From Vibrio sp. D404a (lineage in GTDB: Bacteria > Pseudomonadota > Gammaproteobacteria > Enterobacterales > Vibrionaceae), in contig NZ_JAHGAJ010000038.1 in assembly GCF_030248535.1 (NCBI RefSeq), forward strand, positions 1 to 38,875: a stretch of DNA of 38,875 nucleotides, given 5' to 3'. The notes under the pieces are model-generated. The model was not told the origin of the DNA. It ran no database searches and saw only the letters and a list, made by a program, of their open reading frames with translations. This document shows positions 15,687 to 23,501 of the stretch, one piece after another (positions within the stretch are counted from its first letter, which is position 1; every line of letters starts with the position of its first letter). The translations under genes and the position numbers were made by a program.

Positions 15687-17444
15687 ATGCAGTGGAAAAC
15701 AAAACTAACAACCCTCGCCACTTCTACCCTACTTTTTGCCTCTCATGTCAGTTGGGCAAATCAAGCTGCCGATTCCGTCGCCCCAGAACAAAGTAGTGGT
15801 TTAGAAGCCAAGCAACTCGTCAAAGCCAACGATTGGATGGTCACAGCAGCTAACCCATTGGCAACCCAGGCTGGTGCCGATGTACTAGCGCGTGGCGGTA
15901 ACGCGGTAGACGCCATGGTTGCTGTGCAGTTGATGCTTGGATTGGTTGAGCCACAATCATCTGGTATTGGTGGTGGCGCCTTCCTTGTCTATTTCGATAA
16001 TGAAGCCAAACAGCTCAAGACCTACGATGGCCGCGAGACCGCACCACTGGATGCGACGCCTCGCCTGTTCCAAGACGAAAACGGACAGCCACTTAAGTTT
16101 TATGATGCCGTTGTTGGTGGGCGATCGGTGGGTACACCGGGTACTGTTCAATTACTTTGGGATACTCACCAGAAATACGGCAAGCTAGAGTGGGCATCAC
16201 TGATAGAACCCGTCGCTCAATTGGCCAAGAAAGGTTTTATTATCAGCCCACGCTTGGCGACGTTAATAGCCAATGACCAACAACGCCTCAGCCGTTTTGC
16301 TTCGACGAAAGCCTACTTCTTTAATGCCGATGGCAGCCCAAAGACCGCAGGAACTCTTCTTAAAAACCCAGAGTACGCTGCAACACTAGAGGCCATTGCC
16401 AAAGACGGTGCCAAAGCGTTTTATCAAAGTGAAATCTCTGCAGATATCATCAACACCGTACAAACCGCCAAGGGGAATCCCGGTGTCTTAGCGCAAAAAG
16501 ACTTCGACGCGTACTCAATCAAACAGCGTGAGCCAGTATGTTCCGCTTATGAGAGCTACGATATCTGTGGCATGGGACCACCAAGTTCAGGTGCTCTCAC
16601 TGTCGGACAAATTTTAGCAATGACTGAGCAGTTTGATCTCAAATCTTGGGGACCAAACGATGCAAAATCTTGGCAAGTGTTAGCAGACGCTTCTCGCCTA
16701 GCCTTTGCAGACCGTGGTATGTACATGGCAGATCAAGATTACGTGCCAATGCCAACACAAGGGTTAGTAAACACTGACTACCTTAAAGAACGTGCGCAGC
16801 TCATCACTGCAGGAAAGGCATTGGAAAGCGCGCCATCAGGTACGCCACCTTGGGATCACGCGATGCAAAGAAGCCAAGATATCTCGATTGAGCTTCCTTC
16901 CACCAGTCACTTCAATATCGTCGATAGCGATGGCAATGTCGTGTCCATGACCACGACGATTGAGAATGCGTTTGGCTCGCGCTTAATGGTGAGAGGCTTC
17001 CTACTTAATAATGAATTAACCGACTTCTCATTCAAAACTCATAACGATGGTAAGCCTATTGCTAACCGCCTAGAACCGGGCAAGCGTCCACGCTCTTCGA
17101 TGGCGCCAACCATCATTATGCAAGATGACAAGCCTTACATGGCGATTGGCTCTCCGGGTGGCAGCCGCATCATAGGTTATGTTGCACAGGCAATCATCGC
17201 TCACACACAGTGGGAGATGGATATTCAGCAAGCGATCAACCAACCACACTTCCTAAATCGTTTTGGTACCTTAGATCTAGAAAAAGGTACCTCAGCCGAA
17301 AACTTCAAACCTGAGCTAGAAAAGATGGGATTTGAGGTCAATATTCGCGATCTTAACTCTGGTTTACACGCTATTCGCATCACTAAAGATGGCTTAGAGG
17401 GGGCTGCCGACCCTCGCCGTGAAGGTGCAGCGATAGGTAAATAG
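15687..17444 (+). CDS. ggt: Gamma-glutamyltransferase precursor
   Basis: A 585-residue periplasmic N-terminal-nucleophile enzyme that cleaves glutathione and other gamma-glutamyl compounds. A Sec signal peptide (about residues 1-24, ending VSWA) is followed by the large subunit with GGNAVDAMVA and SSGIGGGAFL. Autocleavage is expected before Thr406 in PSTSHFN, releasing the small subunit with its nucleophile; GSPGGSRI (488-495) is the oxyanion/substrate loop. AAAGGAGAAG precedes the ATG at ideal spacing. It is monocistronic, followed by the csrB locus. No intrinsic terminator is clear right after the stop. Confidence 0.95.
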   Translation: MQWKTKLTTLATSTLLFASHVSWANQAADSVAPEQSSGLEAKQLVKANDWMVTAANPLATQAGADVLARGGNAVDAMVAVQLMLGLVEPQSSGIGGGAFLVYFDNEAKQLKTYDGRETAPLDATPRLFQDENGQPLKFYDAVVGGRSVGTPGTVQLLWDTHQKYGKLEWASLIEPVAQLAKKGFIISPRLATLIANDQQRLSRFASTKAYFFNADGSPKTAGTLLKNPEYAATLEAIAKDGAKAFYQSEISADIINTVQTAKGNPGVLAQKDFDAYSIKQREPVCSAYESYDICGMGPPSSGALTVGQILAMTEQFDLKSWGPNDAKSWQVLADASRLAFADRGMYMADQDYVPMPTQGLVNTDYLKERAQLITAGKALESAPSGTPPWDHAMQRSQDISIELPSTSHFNIVDSDGNVVSMTTTIENAFGSRLMVRGFLLNNELTDFSFKTHNDGKPIANRLEPGKRPRSSMAPTIIMQDDKPYMAIGSPGGSRIIGYVAQAIIAHTQWEMDIQQAINQPHFLNRFGTLDLEKGTSAENFKPELEKMGFEVNIRDLNSGLHAIRITKDGLEGAADPRREGAAIGK

Positions 17445-17474
17445 TCGGTTACTACGCCTTTTTACTCACTGCCT

Positions 17475-17492
17475 TGTAAGAGATCTCTTACA
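17475..17492. promoter_or_regulatory. VarA/GacA/UvrY binding box upstream of csrB
   Basis: TGTAAGAGATCTCTTACA is a perfect 18-bp palindrome (20 bp including the flanking T and A) and fits the GacA-family upstream activating sequence TGTAAG-N6-CTTACA exactly. It lies about 150 bp before the probable csrB start, the usual distance for this response regulator. Confidence 0.88.
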
Positions 17493-17627
17493 AAGTAGTG
17501 AGTATATATCGATATTTAACTAAGAAAACTAGCAACAACAGCACCTAAACCATTGAAATAAAACAATACGTCTATTTTAACACCAATATTGCTGTGAGAA
17601 ATTTGAGTTTCAGCCATTGCTGATAAA

Positions 17628-18067
17628 TTGGGGATCGGTAATATGAATGGTGTCGGAAGGATGCTGACACGGAACAGGAAAACACCAAGGACTTGGTTAT
17701 CTTCAGGATGAAGATTCGATTACTCAGGATGAATAATCGGCACGGATAGCGAAACTGGACATTGAATGGACGCAATAGTAACTAGGATGGTTGCTACTAA
17801 GGAAAGACAATGGACACCTCTGGACGAGGAAAGGACTGAACATCAGGATGATGTAAGGGACACCGCTCAAGGAACAAGTGACGCGCGCTAACGAGGATTG
17901 TTGGCAGATCAGGATAAGATCAAGGACACCGCTAGGAAGGCGACGAAAGGAATAAGCTGAAGGATAACAGCACACTATCATGGATTAGATGCATGGAGCA
18001 CACTTAGTAGCCGGATTGCTGCGAGTAAGACTATAGACCCCGATGAGCGCAAGCTCTCGGGGTTTTT
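17628..18067 (+). ncRNA. csrB: CsrB-family CsrA-titrating small RNA
   Basis: The 725 bases between ggt and uvrD hold no convincing protein. The plus strand from about 17630 to 18035 is studded with GGA triplets, many as AGGA, CAGGAT or AAGGA; I count about 29. Such repetition in hairpin loops lets the RNA sequester CsrA. It ends in a strong terminator and has a VarA/GacA box upstream, the known control of csrB/csrC-type RNAs. The 5' end is estimated from a TGATAAAT -10-like sequence at 17620-17627 without a good -35, as expected for an activator-dependent promoter. Vibrios carry several paralogues (csrB, csrC, csrD); which this is cannot be told here. Confidence 0.9.
18038..18067 (+). terminator. 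Terminator of csrB
   Basis: CCCCGATGAGC, loop GCAA, GCTCTCGGGG followed by TTTTT gives a GC-rich intrinsic terminator closing the sRNA. Confidence 0.92.
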
Positions 18068-18120
18068 CTTTATCTGCTGTTTATAGCCTTGCGGGTACTC
18101 AGCCTAAGTATCGCTCAACA

Positions 18121-18146
18121 AAAAAGCCGCCCTAAAGCAGCTTTTC
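18121..18146 (-). terminator. Terminator after uvrD
   Basis: On the minus strand AAGCTGC-TTTAGG-GCGGCTT (one U-G pair in RNA) is followed by TTTTTGTT, 24 bases past the uvrD stop. Confidence 0.75.
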
Positions 18147-18169
18147 AAATCACTCTAGTTTTCTAGCGC

Positions 18170-20347
18170 TTAACCTAGCTTCTCTAAACGAGCGTAAGCA
18201 GTTACCAGCCATTTGATACCCTCGCCGTTGAAGGCCACCTGAACTCGGCTCTGTGGACCACTGCCCTCAAAGTTGATAATGGTACCTTCACCAAACTTAG
18301 GGTGTTTAACACGTGAGCCTAAGCTAAAACCAGTTTCGTTGAAGTTCTCTTTAACCGCGGTTTGTCCAAAGCGACCGCTACTTGCCGGACGACTTACCTG
18401 TGCTTTCATTCGTACTTCATCAAGACAAGTTTCAGGCAGTTCACGAATAAATCGTGATGGCTTGTGGTACTTATCTTGGCCATATAGGCGACGCATTTCT
18501 GCGTAGGTGATGTAGAGCTTCTCCATTGCACGCGTCATACCTACATAACAGAGACGACGCTCCTCTTCCAAGCGCATCGCATCTTCGGCAGACATCTGGC
18601 TCGGGAACATTCCTTCTTCGACACCAACCATGAACACCATTGGGAACTCAAGACCTTTAGCACTGTGCAGAGTCATCAATTGAACAGCGTCATCAAACTC
18701 ATCGGCCTGACCCTCACCCGCCTCCAGTGCGGCATGAGTCAAAAATGCCGTCAGCAAGCTCATCTCTTCGGCTTCTTCTGGCTTCTCGAATTGACGAGTC
18801 GCCGTTACTAGCTCTTCCAAGTTCTCAATACGTGCCTTCGACTTCTCGCCTTTTTCTTGCTCATACATAGCAAACAAGCCAGACGACTTAATCACGTGGT
18901 CAGTCTGTTCATGCAGGCTCATCTCGTGAGTGTCATCTTCTAGTGCGTTGATAAGCTCGATAAATCGGCTCAATGCCCCTGCTGCTCTGCCCGCCAAAAC
19001 CTGCTCTTCAAGAAGTGCGATACTCGCCTGCCACATCGTCGCGCCACGATCGCGCGCAGCAAAACGAATGGTCTCTAAGGTTTTATCACCCATACCGCGC
19101 GTTGGCGTATTCACCACACGTTCAAAGGCTGCGTCATCATTGCGGTTAGACATCAATCGCAGATAGCTCAGTGCATCTTTGATCTCCTGACGTTCGAAGA
19201 ATCGCATGCCGCCGTAGATACGGTAAGGCAATCCACCTTGAATCAAAGCTTCTTCGAGTACACGAGACTGGGCGTTGTTACGATAAAGCATCGCCGTATC
19301 ATTCAATGCTCCACCCTTGTCTTGCCACTCTTTGATTTTGCTCACCGTAAAGCGCGCTTCGTCGAGCTCGTTGTAAGCAGAATAAACTGAAATAGGTTCG
19401 CCATCGTTGCCGTCTGTCCACAACTCTTTACCCATACGCTCAGTGTTATTCGAGATCAGTTCGTTCGATGCTTGCAAAATGGTCTTGGTTGAACGGTAGT
19501 TCTGCTCCAGACGAATGGTGGAGGCACCTGGGAACTCATCTAAAAACTTTTGGATATTCTCAATTTTAGCGCCGCGCCAGCCGTAGATTGATTGGTCATC
19601 ATCACCTACGATCATCACTCGACAGTCAGGACCAGCCATCATGCGCAGCCACGCGTATTGAATGTTGTTGGTATCTTGAAATTCGTCGACCAAAATATGC
19701 TTAAAGCGCGCTTGGTAGTGTTCACGAATGTGCTTTTTATCACGCAGAAGCTCATGACAACGCAGCAAGATCTCAGCAAAATCGACCAATCCAGCACGAT
19801 CACACGCCTCTTGATACGCAGCGTAGATCTTAAGCCAGGTCTTGGTGACTGGGTCATTGTAGGTATCGATGTGGCTTGGACGTAATCCTTCGTCCTTCTT
19901 ACCATTGATCCACCAAGAGGCCTGTTTCGCTGGCCACTGTTTCTCATCGAGATTTTGCGCTTTAATCAGACGGCGCAATAAACGAATTTGATCATCGGAA
20001 TCAATAATCTGGAAGTCTTCTGGCAATTTCGCATCTAAGTAGTGAGCGCGCAAAACACGGTGACAAATACCGTGGAAGGTTCCGTTCCACATACCTGAAG
20101 AGCAGCCCATCATCAGCTCATCAATACGACCACGCATTTCAGCGGCCGCTTTGTTGGTAAAGGTCACCGACATGATAGAAAACGGCGACGCCTGCTCAAC
20201 AGTTTGCAGCCAAGCAATACGGTGCACCAACACTCGCGTTTTACCACTGCCTGCCCCCGCTAGGATCAGCAAGTTTTCTAAGGGTGCAGCCACCGCCTCA
20301 CGCTGCTTGTCGTTGAGGCCGTCGAGTAAAAGCGAAGGATCAATCAT
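18170..20347 (-). CDS. uvrD: DNA helicase II UvrD
   Basis: A 725-residue superfamily 1A 3'-5' helicase for nucleotide-excision repair, methyl-directed mismatch repair and removal of RecA filaments. The N-terminal Walker A is LAGAGSGKT (29-37), with DEFQDT, GDDDQSIYGWRGA, QNYRST, TLHSAKGLEF and VGMTRA in order. The C-terminal SRVKHPKFGEGTI region is the RNA polymerase-binding Tudor-like domain of UvrD/PcrA. Length is close to E. coli (720). The start matches the family's LLDGLNDKQREAV. A LexA-like box overlaps the probable transcription start. Confidence 0.97.
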   Translation of the reverse strand: MIDPSLLLDGLNDKQREAVAAPLENLLILAGAGSGKTRVLVHRIAWLQTVEQASPFSIMSVTFTNKAAAEMRGRIDELMMGCSSGMWNGTFHGICHRVLRAHYLDAKLPEDFQIIDSDDQIRLLRRLIKAQNLDEKQWPAKQASWWINGKKDEGLRPSHIDTYNDPVTKTWLKIYAAYQEACDRAGLVDFAEILLRCHELLRDKKHIREHYQARFKHILVDEFQDTNNIQYAWLRMMAGPDCRVMIVGDDDQSIYGWRGAKIENIQKFLDEFPGASTIRLEQNYRSTKTILQASNELISNNTERMGKELWTDGNDGEPISVYSAYNELDEARFTVSKIKEWQDKGGALNDTAMLYRNNAQSRVLEEALIQGGLPYRIYGGMRFFERQEIKDALSYLRLMSNRNDDAAFERVVNTPTRGMGDKTLETIRFAARDRGATMWQASIALLEEQVLAGRAAGALSRFIELINALEDDTHEMSLHEQTDHVIKSSGLFAMYEQEKGEKSKARIENLEELVTATRQFEKPEEAEEMSLLTAFLTHAALEAGEGQADEFDDAVQLMTLHSAKGLEFPMVFMVGVEEGMFPSQMSAEDAMRLEEERRLCYVGMTRAMEKLYITYAEMRRLYGQDKYHKPSRFIRELPETCLDEVRMKAQVSRPASSGRFGQTAVKENFNETGFSLGSRVKHPKFGEGTIINFEGSGPQSRVQVAFNGEGIKWLVTAYARLEKLG

Positions 20348-20364
20348 TTGGGTTTGCTCACTAC

Positions 20365-20380
20365 TGGGTATTTATACATA
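20365..20380 (-). promoter_or_regulatory. LexA (SOS) box at uvrD promoter
   Basis: The minus strand reads ATGTATAAATACCCAG. It differs from the LexA consensus CTG-N10-CAG only by A for C at the first base, and its right half ATACCCAG is the same as in the E. coli uvrD operator as I recall it. It sits just downstream of a TATAAT (20394-20389), where a repressor would block initiation. Confidence 0.75.
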
Positions 20381-20612
20381 AAAGTTGATTATAACCTAAA
20401 CACAGAGCGCAGTTTAGGAGAATAAGAAGAAAAAATATCCAAAAATAAATTATTAATAATCATAATCTTACATATTGATATATCATTTATTTCTATAAAT
20501 CTTCAGTTCTTTTGAAATTATTTCTTAGTTCTTCCTATCCTTTTTACTAAGCAAGTTAACAAATCCTTAACCTGCTCAATGTAAACAACAATTAAGTCTA
20601 GAGGGAATGACT

Positions 20613-20873
20613 ATGAAAAATTCTAATCTTGCTGTAACTGCTGCAATCACAAGTGTACTAGCGTTTGGTGGTACTGTTCTAACTTCGGCTCCTGCTGAAG
20701 CGGCAGCGAAAGAAAAGTGTTATGGCGTGTCTAAAGCTGGTCAAAATGACTGTGCAACTAAAACAAGCTCATGTGCTGGTACAGCAAAAGAAGATAACCA
20801 AAGCGATGCATTCGTTGTCGTACCTAAAGGGCTTTGTGGCAAGCTTACTGGCGGTAGCACTCAATCTTCATAA
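20613..20873 (+). CDS. bufA1: BufA1-type bufferin precursor peptide (DUF2282)
   Basis: An 86-residue secreted precursor. A signal peptide ends near AEA (residue 30); the short mature part carries four cysteines, Cys36 (KCYGVSKAG), Cys47 (NDC), Cys54 (SSCAG) and Cys75 (GLCGKL), the DUF2282 pattern. I start at the second ATG because AGAGGGA is about seven bases upstream; the ATG at 20607 is too close. Bufferins are ribosomal peptides whose cysteines are oxidatively modified by a BufB enzyme and which bind copper in the periplasm; this is family knowledge. It heads the bufA-bufB-bufC-doxX operon. The 225-base A/T-rich region upstream holds the promoter, with no CueR- or Fur-like site that I could find. 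Confidence 0.88.
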   Translation: MKNSNLAVTAAITSVLAFGGTVLTSAPAEAAAKEKCYGVSKAGQNDCATKTSSCAGTAKEDNQSDAFVVVPKGLCGKLTGGSTQSS

Positions 20874-20945
20874 TATCCGCAGTAAACCAGGTGAGCATAC
20901 CTATCAGCTCACCTGGATTGTTCCACCCACCGAAGGAGAATACTT

Positions 20946-21809
20946 TTGGCTCATCCTCTACACCCGCTGGCAGGCGTGGGTTTAAGAACACCTCACTTAG
21001 ATTATTTTAGCCACAACTCACACAAGGTCGATTGGTTAGAGATCCACAGTGAGAATTACTTCTCCCCACATGCCCAAGCCACCAAGCAACTAAGAGCAAT
21101 TCGCCAGGATCATCAAATAAGCTGCCATGGTGTCGGGTTATCTTTAGGTTCTGTTGAGCGTATTAGTCAGCGTCACCTAAATCAGCTTCAACGTCTGATT
21201 GATGATATTCAGCCCTTCTTGGTGTCTGACCATCTCAGTTGGAGTCAAACCGGTGGCCATCACTTTAACGACCTGCTCCCACTTCCTTACACAGAAGAAG
21301 CGCTTGATGTGTTCTGTCGGAATGTATTGGAAGTTCAAGACGCCCTGCAAAGACCGTTACTGATTGAAAATCCTTCCAGCTATCTCGCCTTCAAGCATTC
21401 GACGATTCCTGAATGGGAGTTCCTAGCCGAGGTTCAACAACGGACTGAGTGTCGACTACTATTAGATTTCAACAATATTTTCGTCTCTTCATTCAATCAC
21501 CAATTCAGCTGTGACACTTATTTAGAAGGAATTCCTGCCAGCGCCGTCGATGAGATACACCTTGCTGGGTTCACCAAGAAGCAGCTAGAAGATAGTGAGA
21601 TCTGGATAGACACCCACAGTAAACCCGTTTGTGATGAAGTGTGGCAGCTTTATAGCCACTGGATCATGACACACGGCACGCGGCATACATTAATCGAATG
21701 GGACTTAGATATCCCCGAACCAGAAGTGCTCCTCGGCGAAGCCGAAAAGGCGAGTAACCTGCTGTATCAGTGCCAAAGCGTCCAGCCAATAGAAGGCCAA
21801 GCATCATGA
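20946..21809 (+). CDS. bufB: BufB, DUF692/MNIO multinuclear non-heme iron oxidase
   Basis: A 287-residue TIM-barrel enzyme of the MbnB/DUF692 family. With mixed-valence iron and O2 it is expected to convert cysteines of the BufA precursor into heterocycles such as thiooxazoles. Probable metal ligands are His61 (CHGVGLSLGS), Asp95/His96 (VSDHLSW), Glu141 (IENPSSY), Asp174 (LLDFNN), His205 (EIHLAG), Asp222/His224 (DTHS) and Glu251 (IEWD), all intact. Translation should start at a TTG: GAAGGAG precedes it at good spacing and no ATG is available near the conserved N-terminus. The last four bases overlap bufC. Confidence 0.92.
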   Translation: MAHPLHPLAGVGLRTPHLDYFSHNSHKVDWLEIHSENYFSPHAQATKQLRAIRQDHQISCHGVGLSLGSVERISQRHLNQLQRLIDDIQPFLVSDHLSWSQTGGHHFNDLLPLPYTEEALDVFCRNVLEVQDALQRPLLIENPSSYLAFKHSTIPEWEFLAEVQQRTECRLLLDFNNIFVSSFNHQFSCDTYLEGIPASAVDEIHLAGFTKKQLEDSEIWIDTHSKPVCDEVWQLYSHWIMTHGTRHTLIEWDLDIPEPEVLLGEAEKASNLLYQCQSVQPIEGQAS

Positions 21810-22564
21810 ATTCCTTAGCAGAAGTACAACATGCATTTGGGCAGGCGCTGCGCTATCAGGGTGATGATACTCAATGCCAAGTCGTCAGCGACCACTTCTC
21901 AGATAGCCAACGACTACAGATCTATCGTAATAACTTTGTGATTAGCGTGAGCGATGTGCTCGCTGCCACCTACCCGTTGACACTGGCTTTGGTTGGAGAG
22001 GAATGCTTTGCTCAACTTGCTCGTCATCATGTACTCAATACGCCTCCTCAATCGGGAGATATTTCTGAGTATGGTGAAGATTTTGATGCGGTAGTGAGTG
22101 AGTTTCCTGCCGTGATTGATGCCGCCCCCTATTTAGCGAGCATGATTCAATACGAGTGGCATAAAGATGCATTAATGCGAGCCGAACCCAATCTGAATAT
22201 TGGCACACAGTATCCACTGGCCGCTCTCTCTACGATTCCAGCGCAGCAACATGGTGAGCTGATATTTCACTTGTTCTCTGATGTGGTTCTACTCAGCTTT
22301 GACTATCAAGTTATGACACTAGAACAGGCGATGATCCATGAACAACTTGATGGTTTAGATATCGCCCAGCCCGAGTTTGGTGCGCTACAGAAAATGAACA
22401 ACCACACCTTGGAACCCCATATTGTGACGCGAGAAGTTTTTCAGCTTCTGCAAGCCTTCCAAGCCCAACACACGCTCGCTGATATCGACCCTAAATTGCT
22501 ACCCCATCTTAATGAGGTTTTAGCACTCAATATCATCTCTGGCTTTTCTATTGGCGACGAATAG
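21806..22564 (+). CDS. bufC: BufC, DUF2063-containing partner of BufB
   Basis: A 252-residue soluble protein with the N-terminal DUF2063 domain: QHAFGQALRYQ, then LQIYRNNFVISVSDVLAATYP, typical of BufC/MbnC-like partners that bind the precursor leader and the MNIO enzyme. The ATG overlaps the bufB stop (ATGA) and has AGAAGG upstream, implying coupled translation and a roughly equal ratio to BufB. An earlier in-frame start at 21770 would only read through the end of bufB. The domain was once labelled 'putative DNA-binding'; the operon argues against that role. Confidence 0.9.
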   Translation: MNSLAEVQHAFGQALRYQGDDTQCQVVSDHFSDSQRLQIYRNNFVISVSDVLAATYPLTLALVGEECFAQLARHHVLNTPPQSGDISEYGEDFDAVVSEFPAVIDAAPYLASMIQYEWHKDALMRAEPNLNIGTQYPLAALSTIPAQQHGELIFHLFSDVVLLSFDYQVMTLEQAMIHEQLDGLDIAQPEFGALQKMNNHTLEPHIVTREVFQLLQAFQAQHTLADIDPKLLPHLNEVLALNIISGFSIGDE

Positions 22565-22574
22565 GAGAAATAAA

Positions 22575-23033
22575 ATGGACAATAACACCGTGACCAACAT
22601 GATGGCTCAATACGACGGGCTGGTTGATAAATTCCAAGCTCTATTTGTACCTGCATTACTGCTGTTTTGTCGCTTGTGGGTAGCCTGGGTATTCTTCAAC
22701 TCTGGCCTGACTAAGATCGCGACTTGGGATAGCACGCTATTTCTATTCGAACTCGAATATCAGGTGCCATTAATCCCTTGGGAAATGGCAGCCTACATGG
22801 GCACCGCAGCTGAACTCATTCTTCCAGTATTCATTGCATTAGGATTGTTAAGTCGCCCAATGGCCGTGATCTTGTTTGCTTTCAACATTATTGCTGTTGT
22901 CTCTTACCCTGTGCTTTGGGAACAAGGGTTCTACGACCACCAACTTTGGGGATTGATGATACTGATCGTCATCGTTTGGGGTGCGGGACCATTCTCGCTT
23001 GACCATCTCCTAAAGAGACAGTTTCGCAGCTAG
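22575..23033 (+). CDS. DoxX-family membrane protein of the bufferin operon
   Basis: A 152-residue inner-membrane protein with about four hydrophobic helices and the DoxX blocks LFCRLWVAWVFFNSGLTKI and MGTAAELILPVFIALGL. AGGAGA lies seven bases before the chosen ATG. It begins ten bases after bufC. DoxX proteins recur in DUF692 operons; a role in membrane redox chemistry or quinone-linked electron supply is plausible but unproven. The operon ends at the terminator 30-60 bases on. Confidence 0.88.
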   Translation: MDNNTVTNMMAQYDGLVDKFQALFVPALLLFCRLWVAWVFFNSGLTKIATWDSTLFLFELEYQVPLIPWEMAAYMGTAAELILPVFIALGLLSRPMAVILFAFNIIAVVSYPVLWEQGFYDHQLWGLMILIVIVWGAGPFSLDHLLKRQFRS

Positions 23034-23067
23034 ACACCATCCCTTGAGTTACTAAACATCAAGATCA

Positions 23068-23096
23068 AAAAAACCACTCCTTTGAGTGGTTTTTTT
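23068..23096. terminator. Bidirectional terminator between bufferin operon and tsrA
   Basis: AAAAAACCACTC, loop CTTT, GAGTGGTTTTTTT has A and T tracts on both sides. It serves the rightward doxX and the leftward tsrA. Confidence 0.9.
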
Positions 23097-23115
23097 ACCA
23101 AGCAACATCACGTCA

Positions 23116-23397
23116 TTACTTGTTTAGAAATGCTTGCAGGTCTTCTGCTGAAATACCTTGCTCGACCATCTCTTTTGCTAACAGCTCAACTTGCTCACCT
23201 TTACGATCTTCAATCACGCTTTGAAATTGAAAAACAATGTCACGCAGTGTGTTGATAGGAACCTGTTTAGCAGCGCTGCGAATACGCTCGCCGCTCTGAT
23301 TACCAAGCTCGTTTAGCAATTTTCCAAACATGACCTTTTCAGGGGCGTCTTCCATTTGCTCTAAGACGCGTGCCATTTCGTAGGTTGTTAATGACAT
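23116..23397 (-). CDS. tsrA: TsrA-like H-NS-type silencer protein
   Basis: A 93-residue helical protein. Its central and C-terminal parts (RIRSAAKQVPINTLRDIV, SVIEDRKGEQ, KEMVEQGISAEDLQAFL) track the N-terminal oligomerisation domain of H-NS (RTLRAQARECTLETLEEML, VVNERREEE, EMLIADGIDPNELL), while no DNA-binding AT-hook follows. This, and its place beside the Bcr/CflA pump, LysR gene and thi operon, match V. cholerae TsrA (VC0070), a repressor of type VI secretion and virulence genes that works with H-NS. The ATG of MSLTTYEMARV is preferred; an in-frame GTG at 23424 lacks a Shine-Dalgarno. Confidence 0.8.
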   Translation of the reverse strand: MSLTTYEMARVLEQMEDAPEKVMFGKLLNELGNQSGERIRSAAKQVPINTLRDIVFQFQSVIEDRKGEQVELLAKEMVEQGISAEDLQAFLNK

Positions 23398-23501
23398 TAC
23401 AGTATTATCCGTTGTGATACTCACAGTTTAATGAGCGATAAATATACCATGTTTTAACGATGGAAAAACTGTCCATCTGTATAATTTGTCATCCAATTGA
23501 C

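Noticed and set aside
17572..17981. Two minus-strand open frames (67 and 85 residues) between ggt and uvrD
   Set aside because: They are antisense to the GGA-rich csrB RNA, have odd composition from the repeats, and match no family.
20722..20985. 87-residue frame overlapping bufA1 and bufB
   Set aside because: Out of frame with the well-supported bufA1 and bufB; no ribosome-binding site or recognisable content.
21806..22564. BufC as a DNA-binding regulator
   Set aside because: The old domain label suggests DNA binding, but the coupled translation with the MNIO enzyme points to a RiPP-maturation partner.
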